From the NCBI GenBank assembly GCA_012799415.1, contig JAAZLH010000036.1, forward strand, positions 1-47,446: a stretch of 47,446 bases of DNA, read 5' to 3'. The notes beneath the pieces are model-generated. The model did not search any database, was not told the origin of the DNA, and worked only from the letters and a program-made list of their open reading frames with translations. Each line of letters starts with the position of its first letter. The first letter of the stretch is position 1. The position numbers and the translations under genes were made by a program. The DNA is from Candidatus Epulonipiscium sp. (GTDB taxonomy: Bacteria; Bacillota; Clostridia; Lachnospirales; JAAYNZ01). This document shows, one piece after another, positions 15,165 through 22,618 of the stretch.

Positions 15165-16010
15165 ATGATGAGCGAAAATTGTAACCAAAGCTGTAGTAGT
15201 TGCATGAATGATTGCACAGAAAGAAAAGAACAAAAAACTGATTTCTATGAGAAGTTGCATGAGATGAGCAACGTAAAAAAAGTTATAGGTATTGTTAGTG
15301 GTAAAGGGGGAGTCGGGAAGTCACTAGTAACTTCCATGCTTGCAGTTACCATGAATAGAATGGGATATCATTCTGCTATTCTTGATGCGGATATTACCGG
15401 CCCTTCTATTCCGAAAGCATTTGGTATTAAAGAAAAGGCCACGGGTAGTGAATTTGGTTTATTTCCTATTAAAACTAAGACTGGTATTGACATTATGTCT
15501 GTTAATTTACTTTTAGAAAATGATACTGATCCGGTTATCTGGAGAGGACCTATTATTGCTGGTACAGTTAAGCAGTTTTGGACTGATGTTATCTGGAGTG
15601 ATGTGGACTTTATGTTTATCGATATGCCTCCGGGTACCGGTGATGTTCCCCTTACGGTATTTCAATCCATTGGTGTTGATGGGATTATTGTGGTAACATC
15701 CCCGCAAGAGCTTGTATCCATGATTGTATCCAAGGCAGTTAAGATGGCTGAAATGATGAATATACCCATCATTGGTGTGGTAGAAAATATGTCTTATTTT
15801 AAATGTCCTGATAACGGCAAGGACTATCAGATATTTGGAGATAGTCATATTGAGGAAATAGCTGATAAGCATAAGCTAAAAGTTCTTGCAAAATTGCCGA
15901 TTGATCCGAAAATATCTGTTGCTTGTGATGAGGGTATGATAGAGTTTTTCCATGGTAATTGGCTTGATCCAGTTGCAAAAATATTAGAACAAATGGAGGA
16001 GAGCAAATGA
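15165..16010 (+). CDS. Mrp/NBP35-family ATP-binding Fe-S carrier protein
   Basis: The 281-residue P-loop ATPase of the Mrp/ApbC/NBP35 group has an N-terminal Cys motif C6/C10/C13/C17 as in NBP35, Walker A SGKGGVGKS (45-53), DADITGPSIP and FIDMPPGTGD. Family members carry [4Fe-4S] clusters to target proteins. The C-terminal CxxC that bridges a cluster between two subunits in many relatives reads CPDNGK here, so the second Cys is missing. AAAGGAG at 15153-15159 supports ATG 15165 or 15168. It overlaps the NifX-like gene by ATGA. It follows the MinD pair after 96 bases that hold a small hairpin (tgcc/ggca near 15120). Confidence 0.9.
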   Translation: MMSENCNQSCSSCMNDCTERKEQKTDFYEKLHEMSNVKKVIGIVSGKGGVGKSLVTSMLAVTMNRMGYHSAILDADITGPSIPKAFGIKEKATGSEFGLFPIKTKTGIDIMSVNLLLENDTDPVIWRGPIIAGTVKQFWTDVIWSDVDFMFIDMPPGTGDVPLTVFQSIGVDGIIVVTSPQELVSMIVSKAVKMAEMMNIPIIGVVENMSYFKCPDNGKDYQIFGDSHIEEIADKHKLKVLAKLPIDPKISVACDEGMIEFFHGNWLDPVAKILEQMEESK

Positions 16011-16366
16011 TTAAAATTGCAGTAGCAAGTGAAAACGAAATGGTGACAGAGCATTTTGGACATTGTAGAAACTTCAATATTTTTGAAGCTGAAAACAATC
16101 AGATTGTTAAGAGTGAGTCCATACCAAATCCAGGGCACAAACCAGGATTCCTGCCTAATTTTCTGAATAACATGGGAGTTAATATAATTATTTCAGGTGG
16201 TATGGGTGGTGGTGCTATTGATATTTTTCATGAAAAAGGGATAGAGGTTGTTATTGGAGCAAGTGGAAATGCTAAAGTAGTAACGGAAAGATATTTGCGA
16301 GGATCCCTACAATCTACTGGTTCAGTTTGCAGTGAGCATCAGCACCATGATGAATGCCGTGAATAA
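16007..16366 (+). CDS. NifX-family (dinitrogenase Fe-Mo cofactor domain) protein
   Basis: This 119-residue protein is the second member of the NifX/ORP fold in the cluster: MIKIAVASENEMVTEHFGHC start, Gly-rich SGGMGGGAIDIF, and VIGASGNAKVVTERYL. A Cys/His-rich tail (CSEHQHHDEC) could bind metal. It is translationally coupled to the Mrp gene by a 4-base overlap, which suggests that the two products work together. It is the last gene of the cluster. Confidence 0.87.
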   Translation: MIKIAVASENEMVTEHFGHCRNFNIFEAENNQIVKSESIPNPGHKPGFLPNFLNNMGVNIIISGGMGGGAIDIFHEKGIEVVIGASGNAKVVTERYLRGSLQSTGSVCSEHQHHDECRE

Positions 16367-16406
16367 TTTAAATACTTATTTTATTCTATGAATATATTTA
16401 TTCTCA

Positions 16407-16415
16407 TGTTATAAT
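16407..16415 (+). promoter_or_regulatory. extended -10 promoter upstream of small ORF and TraX gene
   Basis: TGT-TATAAT at 16407-16415 is an extended -10 element without a good -35 box. AAAAAAGGAAAT precedes ATG 16431. Confidence 0.45.
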
Positions 16416-16430
16416 TTGAAAAAAGGAAAT

Positions 16431-16532
16431 ATGATGATGGTAGAATATGTTTGCTCTGCATGCGGATATATTCATCTTAGGAACAAAAACATAGGGTGGG
16501 AGGGTCACCATGGAGTGGAAGGGATTTACTAG
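16431..16532 (+). CDS. possible 33-residue rubredoxin-knuckle-like small protein
   Basis: The frame starts ATGATGATG at 16431 behind an AAAAGGAAAT site and reads MVEYVCSACGYIH, which resembles the first Cys knuckle of rubredoxin (CxxCGY). No second knuckle follows, and the frame runs 23 bases into the TraX gene. It may be a truncated rubredoxin-like gene, a zinc-knuckle peptide or chance. Evidence is the ribosome binding site, promoter and motif only. Confidence 0.3.
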   Translation: MMMVEYVCSACGYIHLRNKNIGWEGHHGVEGIY

Positions 16533-17217
16533 TTTTCAATTAAAATTCATTATGACTATCTTTATGCTTTTAGATCATATTGCACAATTTATTCCAGGTG
16601 CCCCTATATGGTTTCATTATATAGGGCGATTGGTAGCACCTATTTTCTTCTATTTATTAGTAGAAGGGTTTTATCATACTAGAGACCGGATTCAATATAT
16701 GAAAAGATTGTATATAGGAGCTTTATTTATGTTTATAGGGTCCAGCCTACTAGACACTGTGATTTTTCCGCAAGAAGGATATGGGATTCCAAACAACATT
16801 TTTCTATCTTTGGCCCTTGGCATCCACTTGCTATATTTTATTGAATCTATAAAAAGGAAAGAAAGCACAAAGGACAAAAGAATAGAAAAAATAAAAGCCA
16901 TTTTTATTGGGTTTTTATCACTTTTTAGTGAAGCATCCTTTTTAGGTTTAGGAATGGTTTTAATTTTTTACTTTTTTAGAGAAGATAGAAAAAAATTATC
17001 TGTTGGCTATTTGCTTTTATCAAGTTTTTTTATTTTCAGCATGCCACTTACTTATGAAAATCTTTTCTTATTGAACTATCAATGGATGATGGCATTTGCA
17101 TTACCCTTTTTCTTTCTATACAATGGGCAGCAGGGTAGAAAAGTGAAGAATTTTTTTTATATATTTTATCCTTTACATATATGGATTTTATATAGTATCG
17201 GATATTTTATGAGCTAG
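16510..17217 (+). CDS. TraX-family membrane protein
   Basis: The 235-residue integral membrane protein has about seven or eight hydrophobic segments. Its N-terminus, LKFIMTIFMLLDHI, is the conserved TraX family motif. The family is named after the F-plasmid pilin acetylase, but most chromosomal clostridial copies have no known role and are not linked to conjugation. No other transfer genes are nearby. The ribosome binding site is GGGAGGGTCACC at 16498-16509. Confidence 0.82.
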   Translation: MEWKGFTSFQLKFIMTIFMLLDHIAQFIPGAPIWFHYIGRLVAPIFFYLLVEGFYHTRDRIQYMKRLYIGALFMFIGSSLLDTVIFPQEGYGIPNNIFLSLALGIHLLYFIESIKRKESTKDKRIEKIKAIFIGFLSLFSEASFLGLGMVLIFYFFREDRKKLSVGYLLLSSFFIFSMPLTYENLFLLNYQWMMAFALPFFFLYNGQQGRKVKNFFYIFYPLHIWILYSIGYFMS

Positions 17218-17256
17218 GGTAGTTGACCTTGTTTGGAAGGGTTCAAACTTTCCTAG

Positions 17257-17282
17257 CTCATTTAAAATAATGAGTTTTTTTA
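17257..17282 (+). terminator. terminator after the TraX gene
   Basis: A short stem ctcatt (17257-17262) / aatgag (17269-17274) is followed by seven T residues. Confidence 0.65.
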
Positions 17283-17314
17283 CTTTTTTATTAACAAGGA
17301 TGATATAGGGTATA

Positions 17315-17569
17315 TTATTTAGCAGAATTATTTAAAATTTGCTCCATTGCTAATGCCAATTGATCTGGGCAAGATGTAGGTTTATTATTACATTTAATTC
17401 CCTTTAAACGAGTCATTACTTCTTCCACAGGCATGCCTTCTACAAGTTGGCTAATGCCTTGTAAATTACCAGAACAACCAGCTTCGAAGTTTACGTTTTT
17501 AATCCTATTATTCTCAATATTAAAGGTAATTTTTTTAGCACAAACACCTTGGGTAATATAAGTATGCAT
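17315..17569 (-). CDS. TSCPD domain-containing protein (TIGR03905 family)
   Basis: The 84-residue protein matches the small TSCPD family related to the C-terminal domain of vitamin-B12-dependent ribonucleotide reductase. Conserved Cys occur in QGVCAKKI, EAGCSGNLQGI, IKCNNKPTSCPDQLA. The role is unknown; the Cys set may bind zinc or take part in thiol transfer. The ribosome binding site AAAGGAG lies 7 bases before the minus-strand ATG. It is divergent from the small membrane protein at 17698. Confidence 0.88.
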   Translation of the reverse strand: MHTYITQGVCAKKITFNIENNRIKNVNFEAGCSGNLQGISQLVEGMPVEEVMTRLKGIKCNNKPTSCPDQLALAMEQILNNSAK

Positions 17570-17697
17570 AAATGTACTCCTTTTCTAATCTCTGTATATG
17601 ATAAAGTATAAATAAAAGACTTTATAATCATAGCTTACTTATGGGTGAAAATCAATAAGTAGTCCAAAAACATTAATTATCATTAGGAGGCATCAAA

Positions 17698-17994
17698 ATG
17701 AAGTTTAATAAAAGAATATTTAATTTATCTTCTTGGATAACGTTATTTACCGTATTATTTGTTCCAGCAAAAAGTGTACAAAGTAATCATGGCAGCATAT
17801 TATCATATGGTTTTCCTATTAGGTTTTATACACAATATGCTGATAAACCAATGAAAGGAACATGGTTCTTTGATGGTAGCCACCTTAATTTAGCAAGTTT
17901 GCTTGTCAATATAGCACTTATCTATTTTATAATAATGGGGGTTCGGCTTATTGTTAGCAAAATAAAGACTTATAAAGGGTTAAGATGCCATTAA
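17698..17994 (+). CDS. hypothetical small membrane protein
   Basis: The 98-residue product has a hydrophobic N-terminal segment (about 9-26), which may be a signal anchor, an external polar middle rich in aromatic residues and a strong membrane helix at about 64-84 followed by a basic tail. I do not recognise the family. AGGAGG at 17686-17691 gives a good start. It stands alone between the TSCPD gene and a decayed region. Confidence 0.6.
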   Translation: MKFNKRIFNLSSWITLFTVLFVPAKSVQSNHGSILSYGFPIRFYTQYADKPMKGTWFFDGSHLNLASLLVNIALIYFIIMGVRLIVSKIKTYKGLRCH

Positions 17995-18053
17995 ATACAT
18001 AAAGAGTTTTTATATGGTTAGCTTTATTTTAGGTTGGATTTATCCTGAAAGGA

Positions 18054-18283
18054 ATGTATACTATATATAGAAAGGATGGAGGCTATCCTATAAGCAATTT
18101 AGTTTCTATTTTGGAAGCGAATCAAAACTTTTCTAAATTGGCAAGATTAGTAGATAAAATAGGGCAAAGAGCACCATTCTGAGGAATTTGCAAAATGAAT
18201 AGATAGAAAAAGTTCCTAAAGAAGCACTAGGAAATGTAATATTATATTTCAATGCCATTTGTGAAACGTTGTTAATTTCTTAG
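18054..18283 (+). pseudogene. decayed gene of unknown family
   Basis: The 344-base gap 17995-18338 holds remains of one coding sequence. Frame one, 18054-18182, reads MYTIYRKDGGYPISNLV, continuing to KIGQRAPF and a stop. A second frame ends IEKVPKEALGNVILYFNAIC before TAG at 18281-18283, with an in-frame stop shortly before IEKVP. Together they look like one protein broken by at least one frameshift and one stop. I cannot name the family. The alternative is two chance frames. The rest of the gap shows nothing but a T-rich stretch. Confidence 0.35.
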
Positions 18284-18338
18284 TATTATATTGGGGTTTT
18301 TATAATGAAAAGGGTAAAAAAATAAGGAGGGATACTTC

Positions 18339-19037
18339 TTGAAGAAGATGGGAATTATAGGAGCGATGGATGAAGAAGTCATTGCTTTAAAGGAAAAGAT
18401 GGAAGTTCAAAAAGTAGAGCAAATCGCAGGCCTTGAATTTACTACAGGGACTTTATTAAAGATACCTATGGTATTGGTACGCTGCGGCATAGGCAAAGTC
18501 AATGCGGCTTTATGTACCCAGATTTTAATTGATCGATTTGATATAGATGCAGTTGTAAATATTGGTGTTGCAGGTGCATTGTATCAAGAACTGAAAATAG
18601 GAGATATTGTCATTTCTTCAGATGCTTTGTATCATGATTTTGATGCAGTAGTTTTTGGACATTCCATAGGTACTATTCCACGTATGGAGGAATCTGTTTT
18701 TCAAGCAGATGGAAAGTTAATTCATCTTGCTAGAGAAGCAGGAGAGCGTATTAAAACTATTCATCAAACCTATGTAGGGCGGATTGTAAGTGGAGACCAA
18801 TTTATTTCTGATGGGAGCAAAAAGGATTGGATATGGCGGAAGTTTGGAGCTTATTGTACAGAGATGGAAGGAGCTGCTATTGCTCATGTTTGTCATCTAA
18901 ATAAGATTCCTTTTGTCATTATTCGTTCCATTTCAGATAGTGCTGACCAGAGTGCAGAGATGAGCTTCAATGAATTTGTTCATTTAGCTGCCCAAAACTC
19001 CACAGCTTTAATTGAACAAATGTTACAATACATGTAG
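18339..19037 (+). CDS. mtnN: 5'-methylthioadenosine/S-adenosylhomocysteine nucleosidase
   Basis: The 232-residue cytosolic enzyme cleaves adenine from MTA and SAH, clearing by-products of polyamine synthesis and methylation. It starts GIIGAMDEEV with the catalytic Glu at 12, and has NIGVAG, CTEMEGAAIAHV and the catalytic Asp in SISDSAD. Length matches the family. The start is TTG at 18339, set by AAGGAGG at 18324-18330 with 8-base spacing; ATG 18348 would leave an unusual gap. Confidence 0.95.
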   Translation: MKKMGIIGAMDEEVIALKEKMEVQKVEQIAGLEFTTGTLLKIPMVLVRCGIGKVNAALCTQILIDRFDIDAVVNIGVAGALYQELKIGDIVISSDALYHDFDAVVFGHSIGTIPRMEESVFQADGKLIHLAREAGERIKTIHQTYVGRIVSGDQFISDGSKKDWIWRKFGAYCTEMEGAAIAHVCHLNKIPFVIIRSISDSADQSAEMSFNEFVHLAAQNSTALIEQMLQYM

Positions 19038-19053
19038 AAAAAATAAAAAACAA

Positions 19054-19082
19054 TTGCGCCTTTTTTAAAAAACTGATACAAT
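19054..19082 (+). promoter_or_regulatory. probable promoter of uxaC
   Basis: TTGCGC at 19054-19059, a 17-bp spacer and an extended -10 TGA-TACAAT (19074-19082). The -35 box is weak, the -10 is good. Confidence 0.6.
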
Positions 19083-19090
19083 GTAATAAA

Positions 19091-19105
19091 ATGCACACGT
19101 TAACA
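19091..19105. promoter_or_regulatory. candidate LacI/CcpA-type operator before uxaC
   Basis: ATGCACACGTTAACA matches the catabolite-responsive element pattern WTGNAANCGNWNNCW at all but one position and has a central CG. It begins 8 bases after the -10 box, a repressing position. It could bind CcpA or the LacI-family protein encoded at 20597. Confidence 0.5.
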
Positions 19106-19119
19106 TAGGAGGAAAATCA

Positions 19120-20523
19120 ATGAAAAAATTTATGGATCAAGACTTTTTATTAAAAAGCCCTATGGCAGTTAAGCTTTACCATGAATACGCAAAAGAGATG
19201 CCTATTTATGATTATCATTGTCATCTAAAGCCAGAAGAAATTTGGGAAGATAAAAGATATAATAATATTACAGAAATTTGGTTATATGGAGATCACTATA
19301 AGTGGAGAGCCATGCGTTTAAATGGGATTCCAGAGAAGTATATTACAGGAGATGCATCTGATTACGATAAATTTATGGCATGGGCTAGAACTGTTGAAAA
19401 ATGTATTGGTAATCCATTATATCATTGGACTCACCTAGAACTGCAAAGATATTTTGATATTCATGAAGTATTAAATGAAAAGACAGCACCAGCTATCTGG
19501 GAAAAATGCAATGCCATCATTGCGCAAGAGGATTTTTCTGCAAGACAATTCCTTAAAAAATTCAATGTTTATGGTGTAGGGACAACAGATGATCCTGTTG
19601 ATACATTAGAATATCATGATAAAATTAGAGAAGAAGGAATTTTAGAAACAAAAGTACTTCCAACTTATCGACCTGATAAAGCTATTAATATTGATCAAGA
19701 TGGTTTTGTTTCCTATCTTGATACCTTAGGTAATGTAGTAGGATATAAATTAGATACAGTTGAAAAAATATATCAAGCTCTTGCAGAAAGAATGGATTAC
19801 TTTGGAGAACGTGGCTGTGCTTTTTCTGATCATGGATTATTAGATGTACCTTTTATACCAGGCTCCATAGAAGAAAGTAATACAGTTCTTGCAAAAGCAT
19901 TAAAAGGTGAAGTGTTAACTCAAGAAGAAGTAAATTTATATAAAACAGGGGTTCTTCTATTTGTAGGAGAAGAGTATGCAAAGAGAAATTGGGCTATGCA
20001 ACTTCATATTGGTGCACTTCGTAATAATAGTAAAAAAATGTTTGACAAATTAGGGCCCGATACAGGGTATGATTCTGTCGTAGATGTGAATATTGCAAGT
20101 AATTTATCTGCATTATTGAATGCTTTAGAAGAAAAAGACGCACTTCCTAAAACCATTTTATACACAGTAAATCCTAGTCATCACTATGTATTAGCAACGA
20201 TGCTAGGAAATTTCTCCACAGATAGTGTAAAAGGAAAAATGCAGTTTGGTTCCGGATGGTGGTTCTGTGATCAAAAAGATGGAATGATTCGACAAATGAC
20301 GGATTTAGGTAACCTTGGTATGTTGGCTAACTTTATTGGTATGTTAACAGACTCAAGAAGTTTCTTATCTTATCCACGACATGAGTATTTCAGAAGAATT
20401 TTATGTAATCTCATTGGAGAGTGGGCAGAAGATGGGGAAGTACCTTACGATCATGAGTTTCTAGGTGGCATTGTGCAAGATATCTGTTTCACAAATGCAC
20501 AAAATTATTTTAAAGTAGATTAA
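19120..20523 (+). CDS. uxaC: glucuronate (uronate) isomerase
   Basis: The 467-residue enzyme converts D-glucuronate to fructuronate and D-galacturonate to tagaturonate, the first step of uronic acid breakdown. The metal-binding motif YDYHCHLKPEEIW lies at 24-36, and the C-terminal SYPRHEYFRRILCNLIGEW is typical. Length equals E. coli UxaC. It is a single gene: no uxaB, uxuA, kdgK or transporter is present in the window, so the rest of the pathway lies elsewhere. AGGAGG at 19107-19112 precedes it. A terminator and a LacI-family regulator follow. Confidence 0.96.
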   Translation: MKKFMDQDFLLKSPMAVKLYHEYAKEMPIYDYHCHLKPEEIWEDKRYNNITEIWLYGDHYKWRAMRLNGIPEKYITGDASDYDKFMAWARTVEKCIGNPLYHWTHLELQRYFDIHEVLNEKTAPAIWEKCNAIIAQEDFSARQFLKKFNVYGVGTTDDPVDTLEYHDKIREEGILETKVLPTYRPDKAINIDQDGFVSYLDTLGNVVGYKLDTVEKIYQALAERMDYFGERGCAFSDHGLLDVPFIPGSIEESNTVLAKALKGEVLTQEEVNLYKTGVLLFVGEEYAKRNWAMQLHIGALRNNSKKMFDKLGPDTGYDSVVDVNIASNLSALLNALEEKDALPKTILYTVNPSHHYVLATMLGNFSTDSVKGKMQFGSGWWFCDQKDGMIRQMTDLGNLGMLANFIGMLTDSRSFLSYPRHEYFRRILCNLIGEWAEDGEVPYDHEFLGGIVQDICFTNAQNYFKVD

Positions 20524-20533
20524 TTAGTATACT

Positions 20534-20570
20534 AGGGGTGGAGAAAATTTTTCTTCACCTCTTTTTCACT
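20534..20570 (+). terminator. terminator after uxaC
   Basis: Arms 20534-20547 and 20549-20562 pair over 14 positions with several G-U wobbles; T-rich sequence follows. Termination may be partial, allowing some readthrough into the regulator gene. Confidence 0.75.
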
Positions 20571-20596
20571 TTTCTTATATTTAAGGGGAGAAGATA

Positions 20597-21598
20597 ATGA
20601 GTGTAACAATTAAAGATATAGCCAAGGAGCTAGGTATTTCGCATACAACAGTTTCGCGGGCGTTAAATAATAGTTCCTTAATTCGCGAGGAAACAAAGAA
20701 AAAGGTAAAAGAAACGGCTCAAGCTATGGGATATAGTCCTAATTATTCAGCTAGAGCTTTAGTTAATGCAAGATCCTATAATATAGGTTTATTTTTTTCA
20801 AGTATTGTAGATGGAACTTCCCCAGACTTTTTTCATGGAATTATCCAATCAGTTAGCAAGGAAGTGGGAAATAAATACAATTTGATGGTTCACGGCATTG
20901 ATTTATTTTATAGAGAGCTACAATCTCATCATTTTGATGGTATTATTTTAGTGAGCCAAAGTGAGCAAGATCAGACATTTATTGAATCAGCTTTAGAAAA
21001 GGAAATTCCTATTGTTGTCATTAATCGAATTGTTACAGGGTTAGAGGTAACTAATATTGTATCTGATGATGAATTGGGTGTTCAACAAGGGGTAGAGTAT
21101 CTTATTAGCCAGGGGCATCAAAAGATTGGTATGATTGAGGGAAAAGAGGGATTTCAATCCAGTGTAGAACGGAAGAATGGATATTTAAATGCACTTAAAA
21201 AGCACCATATCCCCTACTGTTCTCAGTGGTGTGTACAAGGTGATTATAGTGTGATGAGTGGATATCTGGCAATGAAGAAATTATTGGAGCAAAATTCAAG
21301 ACCAACGGCTATATTTTGTGCTAATGATAACATGGCCTTTGGTGCTTTGAAGGTATTATCTGAAGAAGGGATTCAGGTGCCGGAAGAAATGTCCTTATTG
21401 GGGTTTGATGGAAGCTTGTTTGCTACTTACAGTACACCAGAGTTATCAACCATTCGAAAGCCAATAGATGAGATGAGCCAAGAAGCAGTTCGAGAATTAA
21501 AAAGGATCATGAAGAGTGAAAATGAGAAGAACAAAAACGTTATTTATAGAAAAACAGAATTGATTATAGGGAAGACAATTCATAGATACCCAAAATAA
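20597..21598 (+). CDS. LacI-family transcriptional regulator (uronate locus)
   Basis: The 333-residue protein has an N-terminal helix-turn-helix (TIKDIAKELGISHTTVSRAL, 4-23), hinge PNYSARALV and a sugar-binding domain ending LLGFDGSLFATYSTPELSTI. Position downstream of uxaC suggests a uronate-responsive repressor. The candidate operator at 19091-19105 could be its site. The recognition helix (HTTVSRA) differs from that of the LacI protein at 3338 (VATVSRV), so the two should bind different operators. Confidence 0.88.
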   Translation: MSVTIKDIAKELGISHTTVSRALNNSSLIREETKKKVKETAQAMGYSPNYSARALVNARSYNIGLFFSSIVDGTSPDFFHGIIQSVSKEVGNKYNLMVHGIDLFYRELQSHHFDGIILVSQSEQDQTFIESALEKEIPIVVINRIVTGLEVTNIVSDDELGVQQGVEYLISQGHQKIGMIEGKEGFQSSVERKNGYLNALKKHHIPYCSQWCVQGDYSVMSGYLAMKKLLEQNSRPTAIFCANDNMAFGALKVLSEEGIQVPEEMSLLGFDGSLFATYSTPELSTIRKPIDEMSQEAVRELKRIMKSENEKNKNVIYRKTELIIGKTIHRYPK

Positions 21599-21633
21599 AT
21601 TCATTTTAACTTCCTAAAATGTAATAAATAGGA

Positions 21634-21658
21634 TATAATATATGTAATAATATTACAT
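21634..21658 (+). promoter_or_regulatory. -10 box with adjacent 17-bp palindrome
   Basis: TATAAT at 21634-21639 is followed 2 bases later by ATGTAATAATATTACAT (21642-21658), a perfect palindrome with a central A. The half-site ATGTAATA is also present upstream at 21619-21626. A dimeric repressor at the start of transcription is likely. The partner is unknown. No clear -35 box. Confidence 0.6.
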
Positions 21659-21671
21659 AGGAGGAGTTATA

Positions 21672-22463
21672 ATGAAATTTACTTTAGGAATAAGCATTTT
21701 AGGAATGATTTGTTTTCTATCATTGATGGTCAAAACTTTTCGTTTGTACCAGATTAAACAAGCCATGGAAGCCTTTATTAAAACAAGAAGTATGCTAGAA
21801 TTCAAAAGGGTATCTTTTTTAGGAGAAATTCTGAATAACTACCAGCAGTACGTAAAACTAAATCGTAAAGAATTTGATACGAAATTGTTAATTAAACGAT
21901 TCTATAATGAAGATCGGATTGCAAAGATACCAGTTTGGTTGTTAGATAGTATTATTGATTATGGCGCCATTATTCTTATTCTAGCAGGATTGGCAGGTAG
22001 TATTTTTCAACTTTTATATATGGAATTACAGACAAAGAGTCAAATTACTTTAATTCTTTGGCCTACCCTTTTTAGTCTTGGAGTAAGTATTTGTTTTTTT
22101 ATTTTACAAATGATTCTGGGAACTGATATGAAAAAGGAAAAAATTTTTACTCGGTTAGAAGAATACATGGATAATCATTATCGTTTTCATATTGAATCAG
22201 ATATTAGCAGAAACTCTATGGAGACTACACAGGAGATAGGAATAAATTTAAGAGAGATCCACGAAACAGGAGAAATGCCTATTTCGGCATATGAAGAATC
22301 TATAGATTGGGAAGCTGTAGATAAGGGAATAGGACACCTAGAAGAAATTTTAGCAGATTTGGATGAGTTGTTAGAACCAACAAATATAACAACTTCTCCT
22401 GCCTTACAGATGGATGAAAAGTTCATAGAAGAAATGATTTATCAAGTGTTACAGGGAAATTAA
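21672..22463 (+). CDS. hypothetical membrane protein with acidic C-terminal tail
   Basis: The 263-residue protein has an N-terminal hydrophobic segment (about 4-24), a basic amphipathic region (30-75), two membrane helices at about 96-117 and 126-147, and an acidic cytosolic tail with coiled-coil character (about 200-263). I do not recognise it. AGGAGG at 21659-21664 marks the start. It is monocistronic behind a palindromic operator. A short palindrome gaagaatattcttc (22471-22484) follows and may be a weak terminator. Confidence 0.65.
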   Translation: MKFTLGISILGMICFLSLMVKTFRLYQIKQAMEAFIKTRSMLEFKRVSFLGEILNNYQQYVKLNRKEFDTKLLIKRFYNEDRIAKIPVWLLDSIIDYGAIILILAGLAGSIFQLLYMELQTKSQITLILWPTLFSLGVSICFFILQMILGTDMKKEKIFTRLEEYMDNHYRFHIESDISRNSMETTQEIGINLREIHETGEMPISAYEESIDWEAVDKGIGHLEEILADLDELLEPTNITTSPALQMDEKFIEEMIYQVLQGN

Positions 22464-22518
22464 CTGAATAGAAGAATATTCTTCTTAAAATTTGTGCATA
22501 CTGAATACAATGATATAA

Positions 22519-22548
22519 TTGACATAGGATGTCGATCTACGGTATAAT
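22519..22548 (+). promoter_or_regulatory. promoter of the 2-oxoacid:ferredoxin oxidoreductase operon
   Basis: TTGACA at 22519-22524 and TATAAT at 22543-22548, spacing 18. Both boxes are consensus, in keeping with high expression of a central redox enzyme. Confidence 0.85.
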
Positions 22549-22618
22549 GTGTCATAGAGTAATCATTTTCCAACAAAGCAAAACAAGTAAGTATACAACA
22601 AACAAAGGAGGAGTTTAG

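Noticed and set aside
12979..16366. Nitrogenase cofactor genes (nifX/nifB) in the strict sense
   Set aside because: Only the shared cofactor-binding domain is present. No radical-SAM NifB, NifH, NifD or NifK is in the window, so a nitrogen fixation role is not supported.
16510..17217. TraX as evidence for a conjugative element
   Set aside because: There is no relaxase, coupling protein, type IV secretion gene or attachment repeat nearby; chromosomal TraX-family genes are common in Clostridia.
22520..22533. TGACAT-agg-ATGTCg near the oxidoreductase promoter as a copy of the TGACATATGTCA operator
   Set aside because: The half-sites are separated by three extra bases, which changes helical phase, and the left half is simply the -35 box. 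The rRNA promoter has a similar start by chance.
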